A stretch of DNA of 64,000 nt from Siphonodentalium dalli (GCA_032622095.1 CP136061.1:129094754-129158753), one strand, 5' to 3'; counted from the stretch's first letter, positions 45,681-58,430 are shown. Numbers and translations: made by a program. The notes: generated from the sequence alone by a model not told the origin.

Positions 45681-46077
45681 GAATGTTGTCAAAAACATTA
45701 AGTTCATTGTCAATGATTCACACGTTACTTCAGTTCTTATTTTGTTAACCTCTTCGCTGCTATGATATCCATAGATATGACGGACGTAAAAGTGCATGTT
45801 GTGTGCTATATGGTCCTTAGTACATACAGACTTACTTCAGCACACCAGCACTATGCTATTATTCATAACTGGAACTCAAGAGTTTGGTGCATCATAATAA
45901 CTGTATCTCGAAGTTTCAAACAGTGTATAATGTCCCATAATTGTGAATGATGAGAGCATTTCAACTGAGTCAGTTGTATGGTTCTTGTGATATCCCGTTA
46001 TATTTTTCCACTGGAAAATGGTAATAACGTCAACAGGCCAGCAAATGACATCACAACGTCATTTAGCAGTGAAGAGG

Positions 46078-46326
46078 TCAACCCTTTCATGACAGGAGCT
46101 GCACTGGTGCAGCATTAAAGATACTGTGTCAGTGCATGCTCTTATATATGCGAGTCTCCCGTATATAAGAGAATGAACTGGCTTACAAAGTCAAGGTAAA
46201 TATTGTTAGGCCAATGTATTCTCGTATATATGTGAGGCTCCCAATGGGAGACTTACATATACAAGAGAACGCATTGGCACAGAGCTTTCGCAAAATTTCT
46301 GGAAGCTCCAGTCATGAAAGGGTTAA
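46078..46326. mobile_element. Family B MITE
   Basis: TCAACCCTTTCATGACAGG ... ATGAAAGGGTTAA. The first hairpin tip has lost its right half. Confidence 0.82.
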
Positions 46327-47637
46327 TAGAAGTTTCTCAAACTCAGTTAGCAGTTATGGCTATGTTTTGCTATTCATTGCCATATAATTTATGTGGGGCC
46401 CGCCAAAATTGTTTATCCAAAAATGATGACAAGGAGTAAGATTATTGAACTTGACAACACATGTCTGGGTAGTAGTAGACGATTTCACTGGTTGTAAGGG
46501 GGGGGGGGGGGGGGCTAAGAAAAATAAGTATCTGGGTGGCACAACTGTCAGTGTAACCTGTGTCAAATGTGACATTACTGGTTTGAAGGTCTAAGTATTT
46601 TACAAAACTGGGAAAATTCACCAAAAAAAGGTGAAATTTTTTGATACATAGCATGATTTTCATATTCAGCGAAGGCCAACTCCGTGTTTGGTTATAGATG
46701 ATAACTCAGCATAGATTTGAAGTAAAGTAACCCCTCCCAGGTTGGCCAAAATTGCTGGAAATTGTGTATTGCTACCCTAATCGTAGTGAGATTTTCACTT
46801 CACATTATCTACCATATTTATTTTTTTATTAAGCTCACCATTCACAATAATCTTCTATTCTATTTGGCCAATTGATGATAGGTGTCAGCTGGTGTCATAG
46901 GTGATGGCTGTATGATATAACATGGCTGTATGATAGTTGACTAAATGTCTGTATATTTAAAAGATGTTTTTGGTACAAACAGCAGAAATTGAAATCAGTT
47001 ACAATTAGAATGTGCCCCAATTGTAATCGTATCTGCTATCTGAATTTGCGAAAACCTCTTTATTATTTTAATGTGCTACACAATGTTTACAACCTTGACA
47101 AGACAAATTAATATGTGGCATCTTCGTCAATCTTGGTAGTCATAAAGGACGGAATTCTTGCGACTGATGTGTAAAACCATGACACGCTAAACATGCACCG
47201 CAACATTGAAAGTCGTCACCAATTTCGGACCTCTTTGGAGGTTAGCATGCGCAATTTGAAGTTTTTAGCGAAATTGCATCATCCCTTGATCGTCCTAGCA
47301 TGACCCATGTCATATAAAACAGTCGGGGCCACAGACATGCTGACTCTTGCTCATTGTCAGTACACATTGAAGGCTATGATATATGGTACAATGGTGCATG
47401 TATTGAATGACAAAGGAAGTTTCATGAATTTTGGGAATACATATATTGCAGGATATATATGAAGATTCTATCAGGGGCTCTGAATGATTAAACGAGAGGC
47501 CGATCACGATCGGCAGATGTTAACCCATCCCTTGGCGACAGTAAATTACTCTGATCGGGATCATAAATGAGAGTTTTGAAACTGCTTTCTACAGTACTTT
47601 AGCACGTCTTAATTCATATTCGTATAATCCTGGGATA
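46327..47637. other. Gene-free stretch
   Basis: A 15-base G run at about 46499-46514 and CATATAAAACAGTCGGGGCC near 47311 are the only notable items. Confidence 0.35.
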
Positions 47638-48248
47638 GTCAACCAGCTTCTGAAGACCCGCAGTGAGCAACATCGATCCTGTTACAAACTATCAACCAAA
47701 CTTCGACTCGTGACAAATACATACTCACTTGGTATACGCCAACAGCGATACAAAAAAAATTCAACTTCTGATATATGCTTGCTGTGTAATGAGGAATCTG
47801 AAACCATACAACACTTTCTACTGCACTGTACATATTTACAACCTGTCAGAGATCGGACACTCCTCTAGTAGCTGAATGTTATCAGATTATATTCACTTCA
47901 GAATTCAAACTGTGTACAGATGAAATAAAAGTACAATTCCTGACAGATCCTTCATCACTACCTGGCATAGAGACTGCTGATATCCACACTATTGAGGACC
48001 TACATCATCATTCATCTGACCTCTGTTACTACCTTCATTGTGCACGATACAGAACACTGTCTGCAAAAAAGTAACTTTCATAAATTAATACATCTGCGAA
48101 TGCTGAATCTGCACGTTTCCACCAAATCTTTGTTTTATCTAAGTATTATTTTAGGCTGTACATATGTATAGACCACAGTTAAGTGCGGACTTTACTCGCA
48201 ACACGAGGTTGTCCTAAACGGACGGATTGATAGCTAGAAGAAGAAGAA
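47638..48248 (+). pseudogene. LINE ORF2 3' end and 3' UTR
   Basis: The frame from 47638 ends in ICLLCNEESETIQHFLLHC followed by R-D-R, the C-x2-C...H-x4-C zinc knuckle near the C-terminus of CR1/L2-like reverse transcriptase proteins. After one TAG and a small shift, a second frame continues with QFLTDPSSLPGIET and ends LHCARYRTLSAKK, again typical of these C-termini. Sequence then runs to GATAGCTAGAAGAAGAAGAA, the probable 3' microsatellite end. It is 5'-truncated. Confidence 0.72.
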
Positions 48249-48335
48249 GATGTTGAATTATAGAGTATACTGTTATGTACTATTATAGACAATGTACATA
48301 ACACAAATTATTGGAATTTATGGGTCACTTGCATT

Positions 48336-48396
48336 TATATAAGAGAATGCACTGGAACAGGATCTGTAATGCTGCACTACCACAGCCTTGGGTTAA
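48336..48396. mobile_element. Family B, right end fragment
   Basis: TATATAAGAGAATGCACTGG to GGGTTAA. Confidence 0.7.
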
Positions 48397-48829
48397 ATGT
48401 AAAAAGGTGACCTGGACATGGAATACTTGGTCAAGAGATTCCAATTTAAGTTTACAATAATAATGTATCAAATTCTACCAACAACAGCCATCAAGATAAA
48501 CACCTCACCGCTGACCCATTAGTATCAATTATACAGCAGAGCTGTCAACAAATCACAGGCATTGTTTATGTTAAAGACTGGCATCTCTATGAAACCAATA
48601 ACATTTATAATGACCTCAGACCATCTGTAGAGTGATGTTCTAGTCTACTGTTAACAGCATATGATGTGTTTGTTGAAACTTTTTTCAAATTAGATACCAT
48701 GGCTTTCTTTATCTGCACATTGGCATAAGAGACATCAGAATATAATATAGCCATATTAATAGCTAAGTAGTCCAAAGGCATGGGATGGAATTGGTGAATT
48801 GGGTTTAAAGTCGCTCCAAATTTTTTTAC

Positions 48830-49190
48830 CAGTACATAACACAATATTTTGAACCGATTTAAACCAAATTTGGTGTGGTGACTCGAGTACCCTTGGCAGA
48901 GTTATAACGGTGTTAGTTTTTCAAATTTTGTTAACTTTAAATTTTTTATTTTTTTTAAATTATTAAATTAAATCTATTTTTTTAAAAGAGTGAATATTTT
49001 TTCGAAAAAGGGCCATAACTCAGTTAAAAATAGTCGGACCATATTCGAACTCTATCTGTCTTGTGCGGAGAAATTCATGTACAAAATTTGGTTCCGATCA
49101 GATAGAAAATGTTTGAGTTATCGCACCATGCGTAAAGTGTCTACGAGGACGGACGGACTAACGACGAGTGGTCAATCCGGATGTGACACT
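48830..49190 (+). repeat. Dispersed 'GGGCCATAACTCAG ... GGACGGACGGACTAA' repeat
   Basis: AAAAAGGGCCATAACTCAG, GTCGGACCATATTCGAACTC and CGAGGACGGACGGACTAACG are motifs I know from dispersed marine-invertebrate repeats. No coding capacity. Confidence 0.5.
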
Positions 49191-49554
49191 ATGTTTACCA
49201 TACTATGGTATGGGTAAACATAAAAACGATATTCAACATAGACGTATTATAAAGACACATCAAGGTCCATTTTGTCAGGGAAAACTAGCACGTCATATCA
49301 ACCAAACTCTCCATCGACGCATCGAACACACGCCAACGTGGAGCCAGGTTGAGATAGCGCGGCCTGTGTTTAGCACGACATATAAAACAGGCCCTCAGCG
49401 ACTTTACTTTGCCAGGTTACATGCCACATGCTGCCTGTAAAGACCCTTAGATACTTATACATGACTTCAACAGTTCTCATTTGAAAAATACATGACTTCA
49501 AAAATTCTCATTTGAAAAAGTATCCATTGGTAAATCGTTGAAGATGTCTGCCTA

Positions 49555-49660
49555 AGCTAGTTTTGTCAAATTTGGAAGGCGACTTCGTTTTCGCCTTGCG
49601 GACATCCGAGGGCGACTTCGCCGGCCCGAGGGCGAAATTCTCGCCCGAGTCGCCTCCTAG
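49555..49660. repeat. GC-rich hairpin cluster
   Basis: GAAGGCGACTTCGTTTTCGCCTT, GGGCGACTTCGCC and GGGCGAAATTCTCGCCC are successive small inverted repeats in an otherwise AT-rich region. Confidence 0.7.
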
Positions 49661-49944
49661 CGTGGGGCCTGATGTCTGGGCTAATACAGATAACAAGTCC
49701 CTGTTATAGCACTATAAATATATCTCAATATTTCATATATAAATCCCTACATTTCGACATATGAATCAACCATTTGCATCTTGCGACATTGAGGAGATCT
49801 TCCGTGAAACCATTGTACACCTGGAGAGAAATGTGTATGGGAATATACAAATCTTGCAGTTGAGTCATTTAAATGTAGACCCCATATGTCAATAAGCCTC
49901 ACAGGGCCCTGCAATGGCTGAATTGGTCACTCTCACTGTTTTTA

Positions 49945-50300
49945 GCTCAACTTGATAAAAGTAAAATTTGAGCTATTGTCGTGGGTTGTCATCTGCCACA
50001 AATGCATCCGTCAACAATATCCTTTAGCACACCCTCACACAGCTCTCATCCAATCATTACCAAACTTCATATGGATCTTCGGGGTGACCTCTAGATGGGA
50101 GTTTACCATTTTTGCTGAATTATGTTAAAAAACATGGATGCCGGAAAGGTCAATATGAAGACTGGTGACGATCAGATGAAGGATGTGGTCTGTAGAATGA
50201 GCAAAAGGATTTAGTCATTCTAAGAGTAAAATCCAAGATGGCCATGTTTTTCATTAAATGGGGGCTACAACAAATTAGTCTTAATGTTAAGCGAACACCA
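49945..50300 (+). repeat. Family E fragment
   Basis: GTTTTTAGCTCAACTTGATA, AATTTGAGCTATTGTCGTGG and CTCATCCAATCATTACC. A second part from about 50150 reads in the opposite direction (GATCAGATGAAGGATGTGG). Confidence 0.6.
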
Positions 50301-51272
50301 CATCTCTTTATAATTTGGGTAAACATGTATACAAGGGAAAAATTATATCAGTTTTTACAATTACAAATGCAATTTATTGCTGCTAACTTTTCACTACAAT
50401 AAATGACTTTGAAAAAAAAAATGAGCACCTTTAATATATATATGGTTAACAAAAAATGTTCACACGACACTGAAGAACAATATCAACATAAATATTGAAC
50501 AATTCATGTACATGTATAAAAGATATAGAGCGGTGATTGATAATAAAATTTATATATTATATTCTCTCTACACAATAATGAATGAAACAAAAAGTAATGA
50601 ACTCAAAATTCATATAATGGAAGTGAATTTATGGAAATATGCACTGAACATTTTGGCTTCATGAGTCAAAATGAAATGAATTAAACTGGATGCCTTCCAT
50701 CCAAAGTACTTTCTACTATAGTAAGACGATATCCTATGGTAACACAAATTAGTTATATAGAAGTTGAAATCACTATATATTTAAATAATTTCAGAAGAAT
50801 GATTAAACAGCAGTTAGTTTAGAAGAGAGCAACTAACTACCTGTATTTCTGTGTTAAAGAGTTATTTTGTAACTTATAAAATATAATTTTAGTTACCCTT
50901 ATTTTCTGGCATTTATCTTCCTTGTTTATTAAATTTTCTATTGGACCAAATAACCATAAATAAATTTGAATTGTCTGAGCGATACCTCTAATCACAATAT
51001 ACCAAGTTTCTATATTAATTTGTATTTGAACACTGCAGTGAATAGACAGTGCACTTACACTATTTATAAACTCATCTCTATCAGTTTGATCCAAGGCCCA
51101 AAATATTATCTGTAAGATCAGGAGGTGCCATGACATTACACGGGGTTTTCATGTGAGGAATACAAAGAAGGAGGTGATATAATGTGTAACGGCAAGACTT
51201 TTTGTTCATGCTGAAAAAATGACAAAAATACAACCAAAATTGATAGCGAGCTCTGAATGATTGTTAATTGCT
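50301..51272. other. AT-rich gap
   Basis: No gene or repeat recognised. Confidence 0.4.
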
Positions 51273-51533
51273 TTAACCCTTTGGTAGCTGCACTGGTGCA
51301 GCATTAAAGGTCCTGTGCCAGTGCATTATCTTATATATGCGATTCTCCCATAGGGAGCATTAAGTAAAAAGAGAATGCACTGGCTTACAAGGTCAAAATA
51401 TATATTGTTTAATATTGCCAATATATTCCCATATTTACATTAGGCTCCCTATGGGAGACCCGCATATATAAGAAAATGCATTGGCACAGGGTTTTTGCAC
51501 AATTTCAGGAGGCTCCAGTCATGAAAGGGTTAA
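51273..51533. mobile_element. Family B TTAA MITE
   Basis: TTAACCCTTTGGTAGCTGC ... ATGAAAGGGTTAA, both hairpins partly decayed. Confidence 0.82.
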
Positions 51534-51732
51534 GATCGAAGAACATATGAAATAAACGAAAGCAATGAGGTGATGATCGACTTCTTCTGGTCTTGACAAA
51601 TAAAATGAATTGACAAACACTAAATACAAAATTTGCATTGAATGTGTGTCAATGGAAACATGCAGATGCTTCATCAATTTGCCCGACCACTGAGAAGGCT
51701 TATGAGCCCAACGTTTTGCTAAATTTAACAAA

Positions 51733-51986
51733 TTAACCCTTTCATGATGGGAGCTGAGTTGGTGCAGCATTATTAAAAAAGACCCTGTCTCAGTGCATTG
51801 TCTTATGTATGTGAGCTTCGCATATATAAGAGAATACACTGGCTTACAAGGTCAAGGTAAATATTGTTAGGCTGATGTATTCTCTAATATACCTGAGCTA
51901 CGTATGGGAGACTCACATATATAAGAGAATTCATTGGCACAGGTTTTTCGTAAAATTTCAGGAAGCTTCAGTCATGGAAGGGTTAA
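51733..51986. mobile_element. Family B TTAA MITE
   Basis: TTAACCCTTTCATGATGGG ... ATGGAAGGGTTAA, about 200 bp from the previous copy and in the same orientation. Confidence 0.82.
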
Positions 51987-52778
51987 ATTACATGTATTTT
52001 AACTCCTACTAGAACTGGTGTCAAACAGATCAGCCATAAAGTGGTGTAACCAAGGTCCTGAACCAAAAACTTTAAATATGACTGAAGGCCAATTTTTTGA
52101 ATTTTATATTTGAGCTATATTTTGGCAGATAAGAGAAAGTTGACATTTATTTTCATAAATTAAATATCTTCAAATTCTTGGTCTATGTTCAGATTGAAAC
52201 GAACAATATGTGGCATTCGTATGTTTCTATTTTTGGCCAATCCCTGAGGAACTAGCAGTTAAATTCTCATATATATACTTAGATTTGATACAGTTATGGG
52301 GCGTATTTAATCAGATTTCATTATGGCAATCAGAAATACATCAATGAATATGATACACCGGGGAGGATGGCTAAAAATGAATATAAATTTTCCACTAAAG
52401 TGGCATTCTGTTCTAGTGGAGTTCTGACCCCATGGAAAGTCTACTGAACGTTTTTGCCTATATAAGACATTATATTTTTAAATATACTTAATTCTCATTT
52501 TTTTTTTATAAACATATCAACATTTCCACATTGTTCCAATTTAAGAGAGCATTATATCTGCCAACAGGACTTGGTTCACGGCCTGACCGGCATGTGTCAT
52601 TTCGTTTCTTGCCATAAATAGCATGTAGACGGATAACATAAAAGTAATGTTGCTTGACAGCAGAGTACCTTTGTACCCCTAATCAGAAGTAATGTTTGCA
52701 ACTCTGCATAGGGGAAATCAGAAGTACTCTTGGGTGTGTGGAAATAAATCAGTTCTGTGTATGGGTTATCAAATATGA
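51987..52778. other. AT-rich gap
   Basis: Nothing supported. Confidence 0.4.
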
Positions 52779-53003
52779 TTAACCCTTCCATGACTGGAGC
52801 TTCCTGAAATTTGAGAAAACCCTGGGCCAATGTATTCTCTTATACATGCAAGACTCCCATTGGGAGCCTTGCATATATAAGAGAATACATTGGTCTAACA
52901 ATATTTACCTTGTGAGGCTCCCGGGAGACTCGCATATATAAGAGAATGTACTGGCACATGATTATTAATGCTGCACCAGCACAGCCCCCATCATGAAGGG
53001 TTA
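52779..53003. mobile_element. Family B TTAA MITE
   Basis: TTAACCCTTCCATGACTGG ... CATGAAGGGTTAA, orientation opposite to the two preceding copies; linker shortened. Confidence 0.82.
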
Positions 53004-53190
53004 ATACCTATACTTGAATAGGCCTCTGGTGTGTCTGCTTGAATGAGAAACAAATAAGTTTTTGATCACAGAGCAATAAACATGCTGCATTTGGTAGGTA
53101 TTATGTAGGTACGTGGATCAGAAAATGTCCATAAATGCTTCTACAAAAGATAATAACAGAAACAATTAGTCCAGACCTAGGAATCTCCAA

Positions 53191-53361
53191 GCCTTGAAAT
53201 AGGGTGTCTGTCATTTGCAGAATGTGCTGAGGTGTAAGCAGAATGAGGTCTCCAGAGGGTTAATTTGGTGATGCTAGCCCGCTATGCAGGGTAGCATCAC
53301 TAAATTCACCCTCTGGGGACCTCATTCTGTAAATGACAGAAACACTATTTCAAGCCTTGGG
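53191..53361. mobile_element. Family D, short derivative
   Basis: Ends CCAAGCCTTGAAATAG and CTATTTCAAGCCTTGG are retained around a single hairpin; the left hairpin and middle are deleted. Confidence 0.8.
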
Positions 53362-53403
53362 AATCTCCTCTCTGTTATCAAAGGGAAATATCTGTTCTAC
53401 ATG

Positions 53404-53798
53404 CAAGCCTGGATATAGTGTCTGACATTTGCAGAATAAGGTCCTCAGAGGGTGAATTCAGTGAAGCTATCCCACATGGCAGCCCAGCATCACCAAATTC
53501 ACCCTCTTGGGACCTCATTCTGCTTAGGCCTCAACTGCTATAGGAGAACTAGGATCAGATTGAAGTTCCTCAGTTGAAGTTGGTGATGTTCACCCATTAG
53601 TCACCATGATTAGAAATTTTATCTTCTACAAATTAGGGGATAAAGAAACTAACAGAAGGGAATAAGTAACTAAAACATGTTAATTTGAGACAATAGATAA
53701 TTCCCAGAAGCTGTGCAGGCACTGCAGGGTAGCATCACTAAATTGACCCTCTGGTGACCTCATTCTGCAAATGTCAGACACACTATATCCAGGCTTGT
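53404..53798. mobile_element. Family D element
   Basis: CAAGCCTGGATATAGTGTCT ... AGACACACTATATCCAGGCTTG; the right hairpin is partly deleted. Confidence 0.82.
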
Positions 53799-53963
53799 CT
53801 ACATGTATAGTTTCATATAAATGTTGGGTGGACACACTAAATGTTGAACCTACAACCTACTTGTAAATCAATGAGAGTCTGCTTGATAATAATAGATGAT
53901 TACATATTCTCACTTAATACAGTCTGTATTGCTTCCCATGATATCCAAACATCAAACTTCAAG

Positions 53964-54267
53964 CAAAACAATGTGCAAGTACAGATGAGGTTACAACTGA
54001 GGTGCTCGGTACTGCAAGGCGACTTGTAATTCCTTCAAGTGCCTGCAGTGTAATTTCCCAATTTAAAAAGCATAATTGCACCAGCCATTGTTAACTCTCT
54101 AAAATTTGAATGATTGCAAGTTCAATGTTAATGTGGTCTGTTTTTCCATCACCAGAATAAAGGCCTTTATAGAAGGCGTAATATTACGATTGGCACATCA
54201 TCCTCAATTTCTGTGGCAGATAATAGTTCAGCTAACATTGGAGTTGGTCCCACCACACATAGAATGA
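53964..54267 (+). CDS. Two putative exons of an unrecognised gene
   Basis: Candidate exon 53964-54025 (after CAAACTTCAAG, donor GACTT|GTAATT) and exon 54156-54267 (after GTTTTTCCATCACCAG) join in phase to encode VQVQMRLQLRCSVLQGDL then IKAFIEGVILRLAHHPQFLW and a hydrophobic end before TGA. The second segment is also open in another + frame and in one minus frame, so the true frame is uncertain. It sits in a repeat-free island between two family D copies. No family is recognised. Confidence 0.25.
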
Positions 54268-54272
54268 CAGTC

Positions 54273-54713
54273 AAGACTTGAAATAGTGTGTCTGACATTT
54301 GTAGAATGAGGTCCCCAGAGGGTGAATTTAGTGACGCTACCCCGGATGATGAGCTAGCATCACCAAATTCACCCTCTGGGGACCTAATTCTGCTTAGGCC
54401 TCAACTGCTATGGGAGACCTAGGATCAGATTGAAGTTTCCCAGTTAAGTCTGTGATGTTCACCCGTTAGTCACCTCGATTATGCATTTTATCTTCTGCAA
54501 ATTAGGGGATATAGAAACTGAACAGAAGGGGAAAAGTAACTAAAAACAATGTTAATTTGAGACTATAGATACCTCCCAGAAGATGAGGCCATGCAGAATG
54601 AAGTCCACAGAGGGTGAATTTAGTGATGCTAGCCCACTGTGGGGTAATGTCACTAAACTCATCCTCTGGGGACCTCATTCTGCAAATGACAGACACTATG
54701 TCAATGCTTGAAT
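54273..54713. mobile_element. Family D element, full length
   Basis: CAAGACTTGAAATAGTGTGT ... ACACTATGTCAATGCTTG with both hairpins. Confidence 0.85.
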
Positions 54714-55460
54714 ATAGCCTCATAACCCTTTCTGCATACTTTCTAAATTCTCATTGACGAGTAGTTCCCTTTGAAATGTTCAGATAATAAGTTCAACAAA
54801 TGTTTGTTAAACTTATTATCTGAACAATTTCCACCAATTCATAGAACTTATCTACACTTATATTACCATTTCCCTGTCTGTCATCTGCTCGTATATCCTG
54901 AACACCCCTCCATAGAATAATAGACTATTCTAACCTATACTTTCATAACTGAATGGGAGAATTAATTCAGTAATGCAAGGTTGTCATGGAAAGTTTGAAG
55001 CTTTTATCTAAACCTGTCCACCATATAGCACAATTTGACAACTTAACTGTTTGTCCATTGAACATCAGTGAGACAGTTATTCTCAATATGTTATCAGTGA
55101 AAAGTTATGGTCAACTATTTCATGCACTCATTCAGTTGTAAAATACATTGTAGGATATTGTTCTTAGGTCTGGACCAAGAATACAGTAAAAATTAAGAAA
55201 AAACATAACAAAATATTATGATTAATGCATAACAAGTGAATATAATCAGTGGATACACCCTGAGACAGCTCCCGCTCAGGAAAGAGAAAAGAAAGTCTGC
55301 GAAAAAACAATAAGTAAGGCTTAATTCATTTTCATTAGAGTGCCCAGGATTTCATAGAAGTTAATTTGGGTACCCAGGATCTGCCAAAAGTTGATTACTA
55401 GTAGTACGCTAGATCTCTCAATCTTGTTTGCTGGGAATATTGTTTGGTTATCTGGGCCAC
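54714..55460. other. AT-rich gap
   Basis: TTTGTTGAACTTATTATCTGAACA-type sequence occurs here and near 39945 and 43525, an unassigned low-copy repeat. Confidence 0.4.
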
Positions 55461-55623
55461 CGCCTGTAAATATAGTGACAGACATTTGCAGAATGATTTC
55501 CCCAGAGGGTGAATTTAGTGTTGCTATCCCGCACAGTGGGCTAGCATCACTATATTCATCAGCTGGGGTCCTCATTCTGCAATGGCTTCATCTGCTATGG
55601 GAGACATAGACTCAGATTTAAGT
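55461..55623. mobile_element. Family D, left half
   Basis: CGCCTGTAAATATAGTGAC, left hairpin with CCCCAGAGGGTGAATTTAG, then truncation after ATGGGAGACATAGACTCAG. Confidence 0.75.
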
Positions 55624-55973
55624 TTCTTTAAATGACAGACTAATCAAAGCAGCGGAAATCTTCAAGACTAAATGTTGTATCTCACAGCTTTATTATTTTT
55701 AAGTCTAAAATTATGTAAAATGTTGTATAACACTATAAAATCATGTTTTCCTCATCATCTGGGAGACATAAAAATATGAAAGTTTAATTTGTGATATAAA
55801 GGATTATTGATTAAAATTATTGCCAGATACCAATTCTATTTCCAGAGGTAAATAGTTTTTTGTGTCTCCTGTAAAATTTGATTGTTGGCAGATACATTAG
55901 AGCCCACTGACGTTATGTATTCTGAAACCAAAAACCCCTAAATTATGAGCAACTGATTAATCTGCCCCAATAT

Positions 55974-56210
55974 TTAACCCTTTCAGTGCCAAGTCCAATT
56001 TTTGTATCAACCCATATTTCCTTGATCATTTTTCAAATTTATTGATTATAATAATGTGATACATTGATGGAAAGAGCTCTAAGAGCTCTTTCCATCAATG
56101 TACCAAGCTCTATCCATCAATGTACCACATTATTATAATCAATAAATTTGAAAAATGATCAAGGAAATATGGGTTGATACAAAAATCGGACTTGGCACTG
56201 AAAGGGTTAA
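55974..56210. mobile_element. Family H palindromic TTAA MITE
   Basis: Same family as 5335-5549. TTAACCCTTTCAGTGCC ... GGCACTGAAAGGGTTAA; it has an extra 22-base repeat of ATCAATGTACCAAGCTCT type beside the centre. Confidence 0.92.
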
Positions 56211-56777
56211 AAACAAACCTGAACATGCACACATTGAACAGATTCGCCGGTGATAGGTTGCCTGATACAACTTTTTGATTGAGCCAATGGCATGCCTGTT
56301 TGACAAATCAAATGCAGAAGATTTAAATTGCCAAATTCTAGCCATTCCTTATTATAATTGAAGAGCCTAATCAAAATTTTGGAAATCCTTGGCAACGCAA
56401 CTCAATTTATCAGTACCCACTATCCAGAGTACCATAATCAATGGAATAATGTAAACTGCACTAACTCAGCATAAGTAAGCAACAATAAACATAACATGCA
56501 GGTTAAAAGTCATTTCAAGTGCACCCTGGGCCTAATTCATTGGCCAGTGGTGATGAATAATAAGACTAACGAAATGGTGATGTCGTCAAGATGCATTCCA
56601 ATGATGTATGATAACCATTTGACATTTTTAATGAATGTTGAATAGATGTGTTGTGTAGAATTGGATGACTTAATATTGTTATCCACTGCCCACAATATCC
56701 ATCATATTATTTATTACCTGCAAAAATCCTGCTCTGTAACCATGAGTTCAGGTCAGTGTATGTTAATTTTAGTAAGT
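56211..56777. other. AT-rich gap
   Basis: No gene or repeat recognised. Confidence 0.4.
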
Positions 56778-57172
56778 ACTAGTGTGTCTGACATTCGCAG
56801 AATGAGGTCCCCAGAGGGTGAATTTAGTGACGCTATCCCGGAGTGTGGGCTAGCATCACCAAATTCACCCTCTGGGAGCCTCATTCTGCTTAGGCCTCAA
56901 CTGCTATGGGAGACCTTGGATCAGATTGAAGTTCCATGGTTGAAGCTGGTGATGTTCACCCGCTAGTTGCCTCGATTTTGCTTTTTATCTTCTGCAAATT
57001 AGGGGATATAGAAACTGAACAAAAGGGATTCACAAAGTAACTAAAAACAATGTTAATTTTAGACTATTGATACTTCCCAAAATATGAGGCCTGAGCAGAA
57101 TGAGGTCCCCAGATGATGAATTTGGTGATTCTAGCCCTTCTGCAAATGTCAGACACACAGTTTCCAGGATTG
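56778..57172. mobile_element. Family D element, right hairpin deleted
   Basis: AGTGTGTCTGACATTCGCAG, a complete left hairpin, middle segment, then GATGATGAATTTGGTGATTC and CAGACACACAGTTTCCAGG. Confidence 0.8.
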
Positions 57173-58430
57173 TACTCGAGTGATGTAATTATACATTCAA
57201 ATTACTAAGGTAACTGATAAAAACATCAGACTGTGACATTGTGATTCAGAAATGCTTTCTTGTTTGTAATTCATACACAAAACAGTGACATAGGAAATCA
57301 AAATTTTCGCTTGTACAATGACATATTTCATTATTAAGCATCTTCAGCTGTCTTCAGACCATAAAAATAGGTAGCATGCATCAAAATTTTGAAAATTTCC
57401 AATTATATCTTAGAAAGATTTTTTTCTCCCACACTGGTTTACACATATAATGGAAACAGATTAGTTTACCATAAATGCATCAGCATAATAAAGTGTAAAT
57501 AGTAGTAATGAATGAATAAATATAAAATGGCAGTTTGCCATAGGAAATCAAAATCACGCACCATTTGCATGAATAGAATTGATACAGCACAGTAAATTTT
57601 AGAAAGAAACAAGATCCCACATAAATGCATGATCCACGCTTTTCATATTTTCAAAAAAATAAAATGAAATGTATATGACTTGGAAGTCAGCTCAGAGATT
57701 GGTGTCCATCTATTTTTTGTATAACAACAGAGTTAACACATAACTAAAACAAAATACTGTAAGTTGGTTTGCAGAACACATTCTTCACACCACAAAAGGA
57801 ACATAACTGCATTTTACCCTAATAACTTAAAATGGCATTGCAATGTAGTATTCCAGTAATTAGTAAAAATTGTTATAGGTGAATTAATAGTTCAATGAAT
57901 AAAATATTTCATTAATGTATTATTGATAGGTATTTTATTTATGGCTTGTACAAAAGATTAGTTGAAACATATAATCAAAATAGTATCGCTGTCATCAGTG
58001 AGATATTCTGTGAGAAAATCTCACAAATATGATCAGAGTGTTGATGAAGATACACAATGGAACAACAAGTAGCATGCATCACCAGGAGAAATTGTTCTTT
58101 TTTTTGGGTCCCATTCACAAATGTCATTTAAAGATTAATTTTATGTGAAAATCTGAGGGTGGGATGGTTTTAGTTATTACCTCCCTACACGAAGAGCAGT
58201 GTGTAAGGATCAGCACTTCACAGTGGAATAATTAGGACTATCAAAGAGATTTTCTCAAATATTTATCAGATGAAAATATTTATCTTGACAATTTCATCTT
58301 TTTTACAATGCCACAACTCTTTAATCGCCCAGTGAGGGATTGCCTCAGAAATATATTTTTAAGTTGCCACACAGTATTAATGGAACAACTAGCATAAGGG
58401 TAATGTAACTTACTAAATCATCTTGGACTG
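57173..58430. other. AT-rich, repeat-poor stretch
   Basis: No coding frame, splice-flanked exon or recognised repeat. It could be intron or UTR of a gene outside the window. Confidence 0.35.

Noticed and set aside
56646-56966. 106-codon + frame, and similar frames at 5626-6033, 9447-9644, 37518-37805, 54502-54723 and 55391-55609
   Set aside because: Their shared peptide (MRSPEGEFSD...SPNSPSG) is simply the family D hairpin read through.
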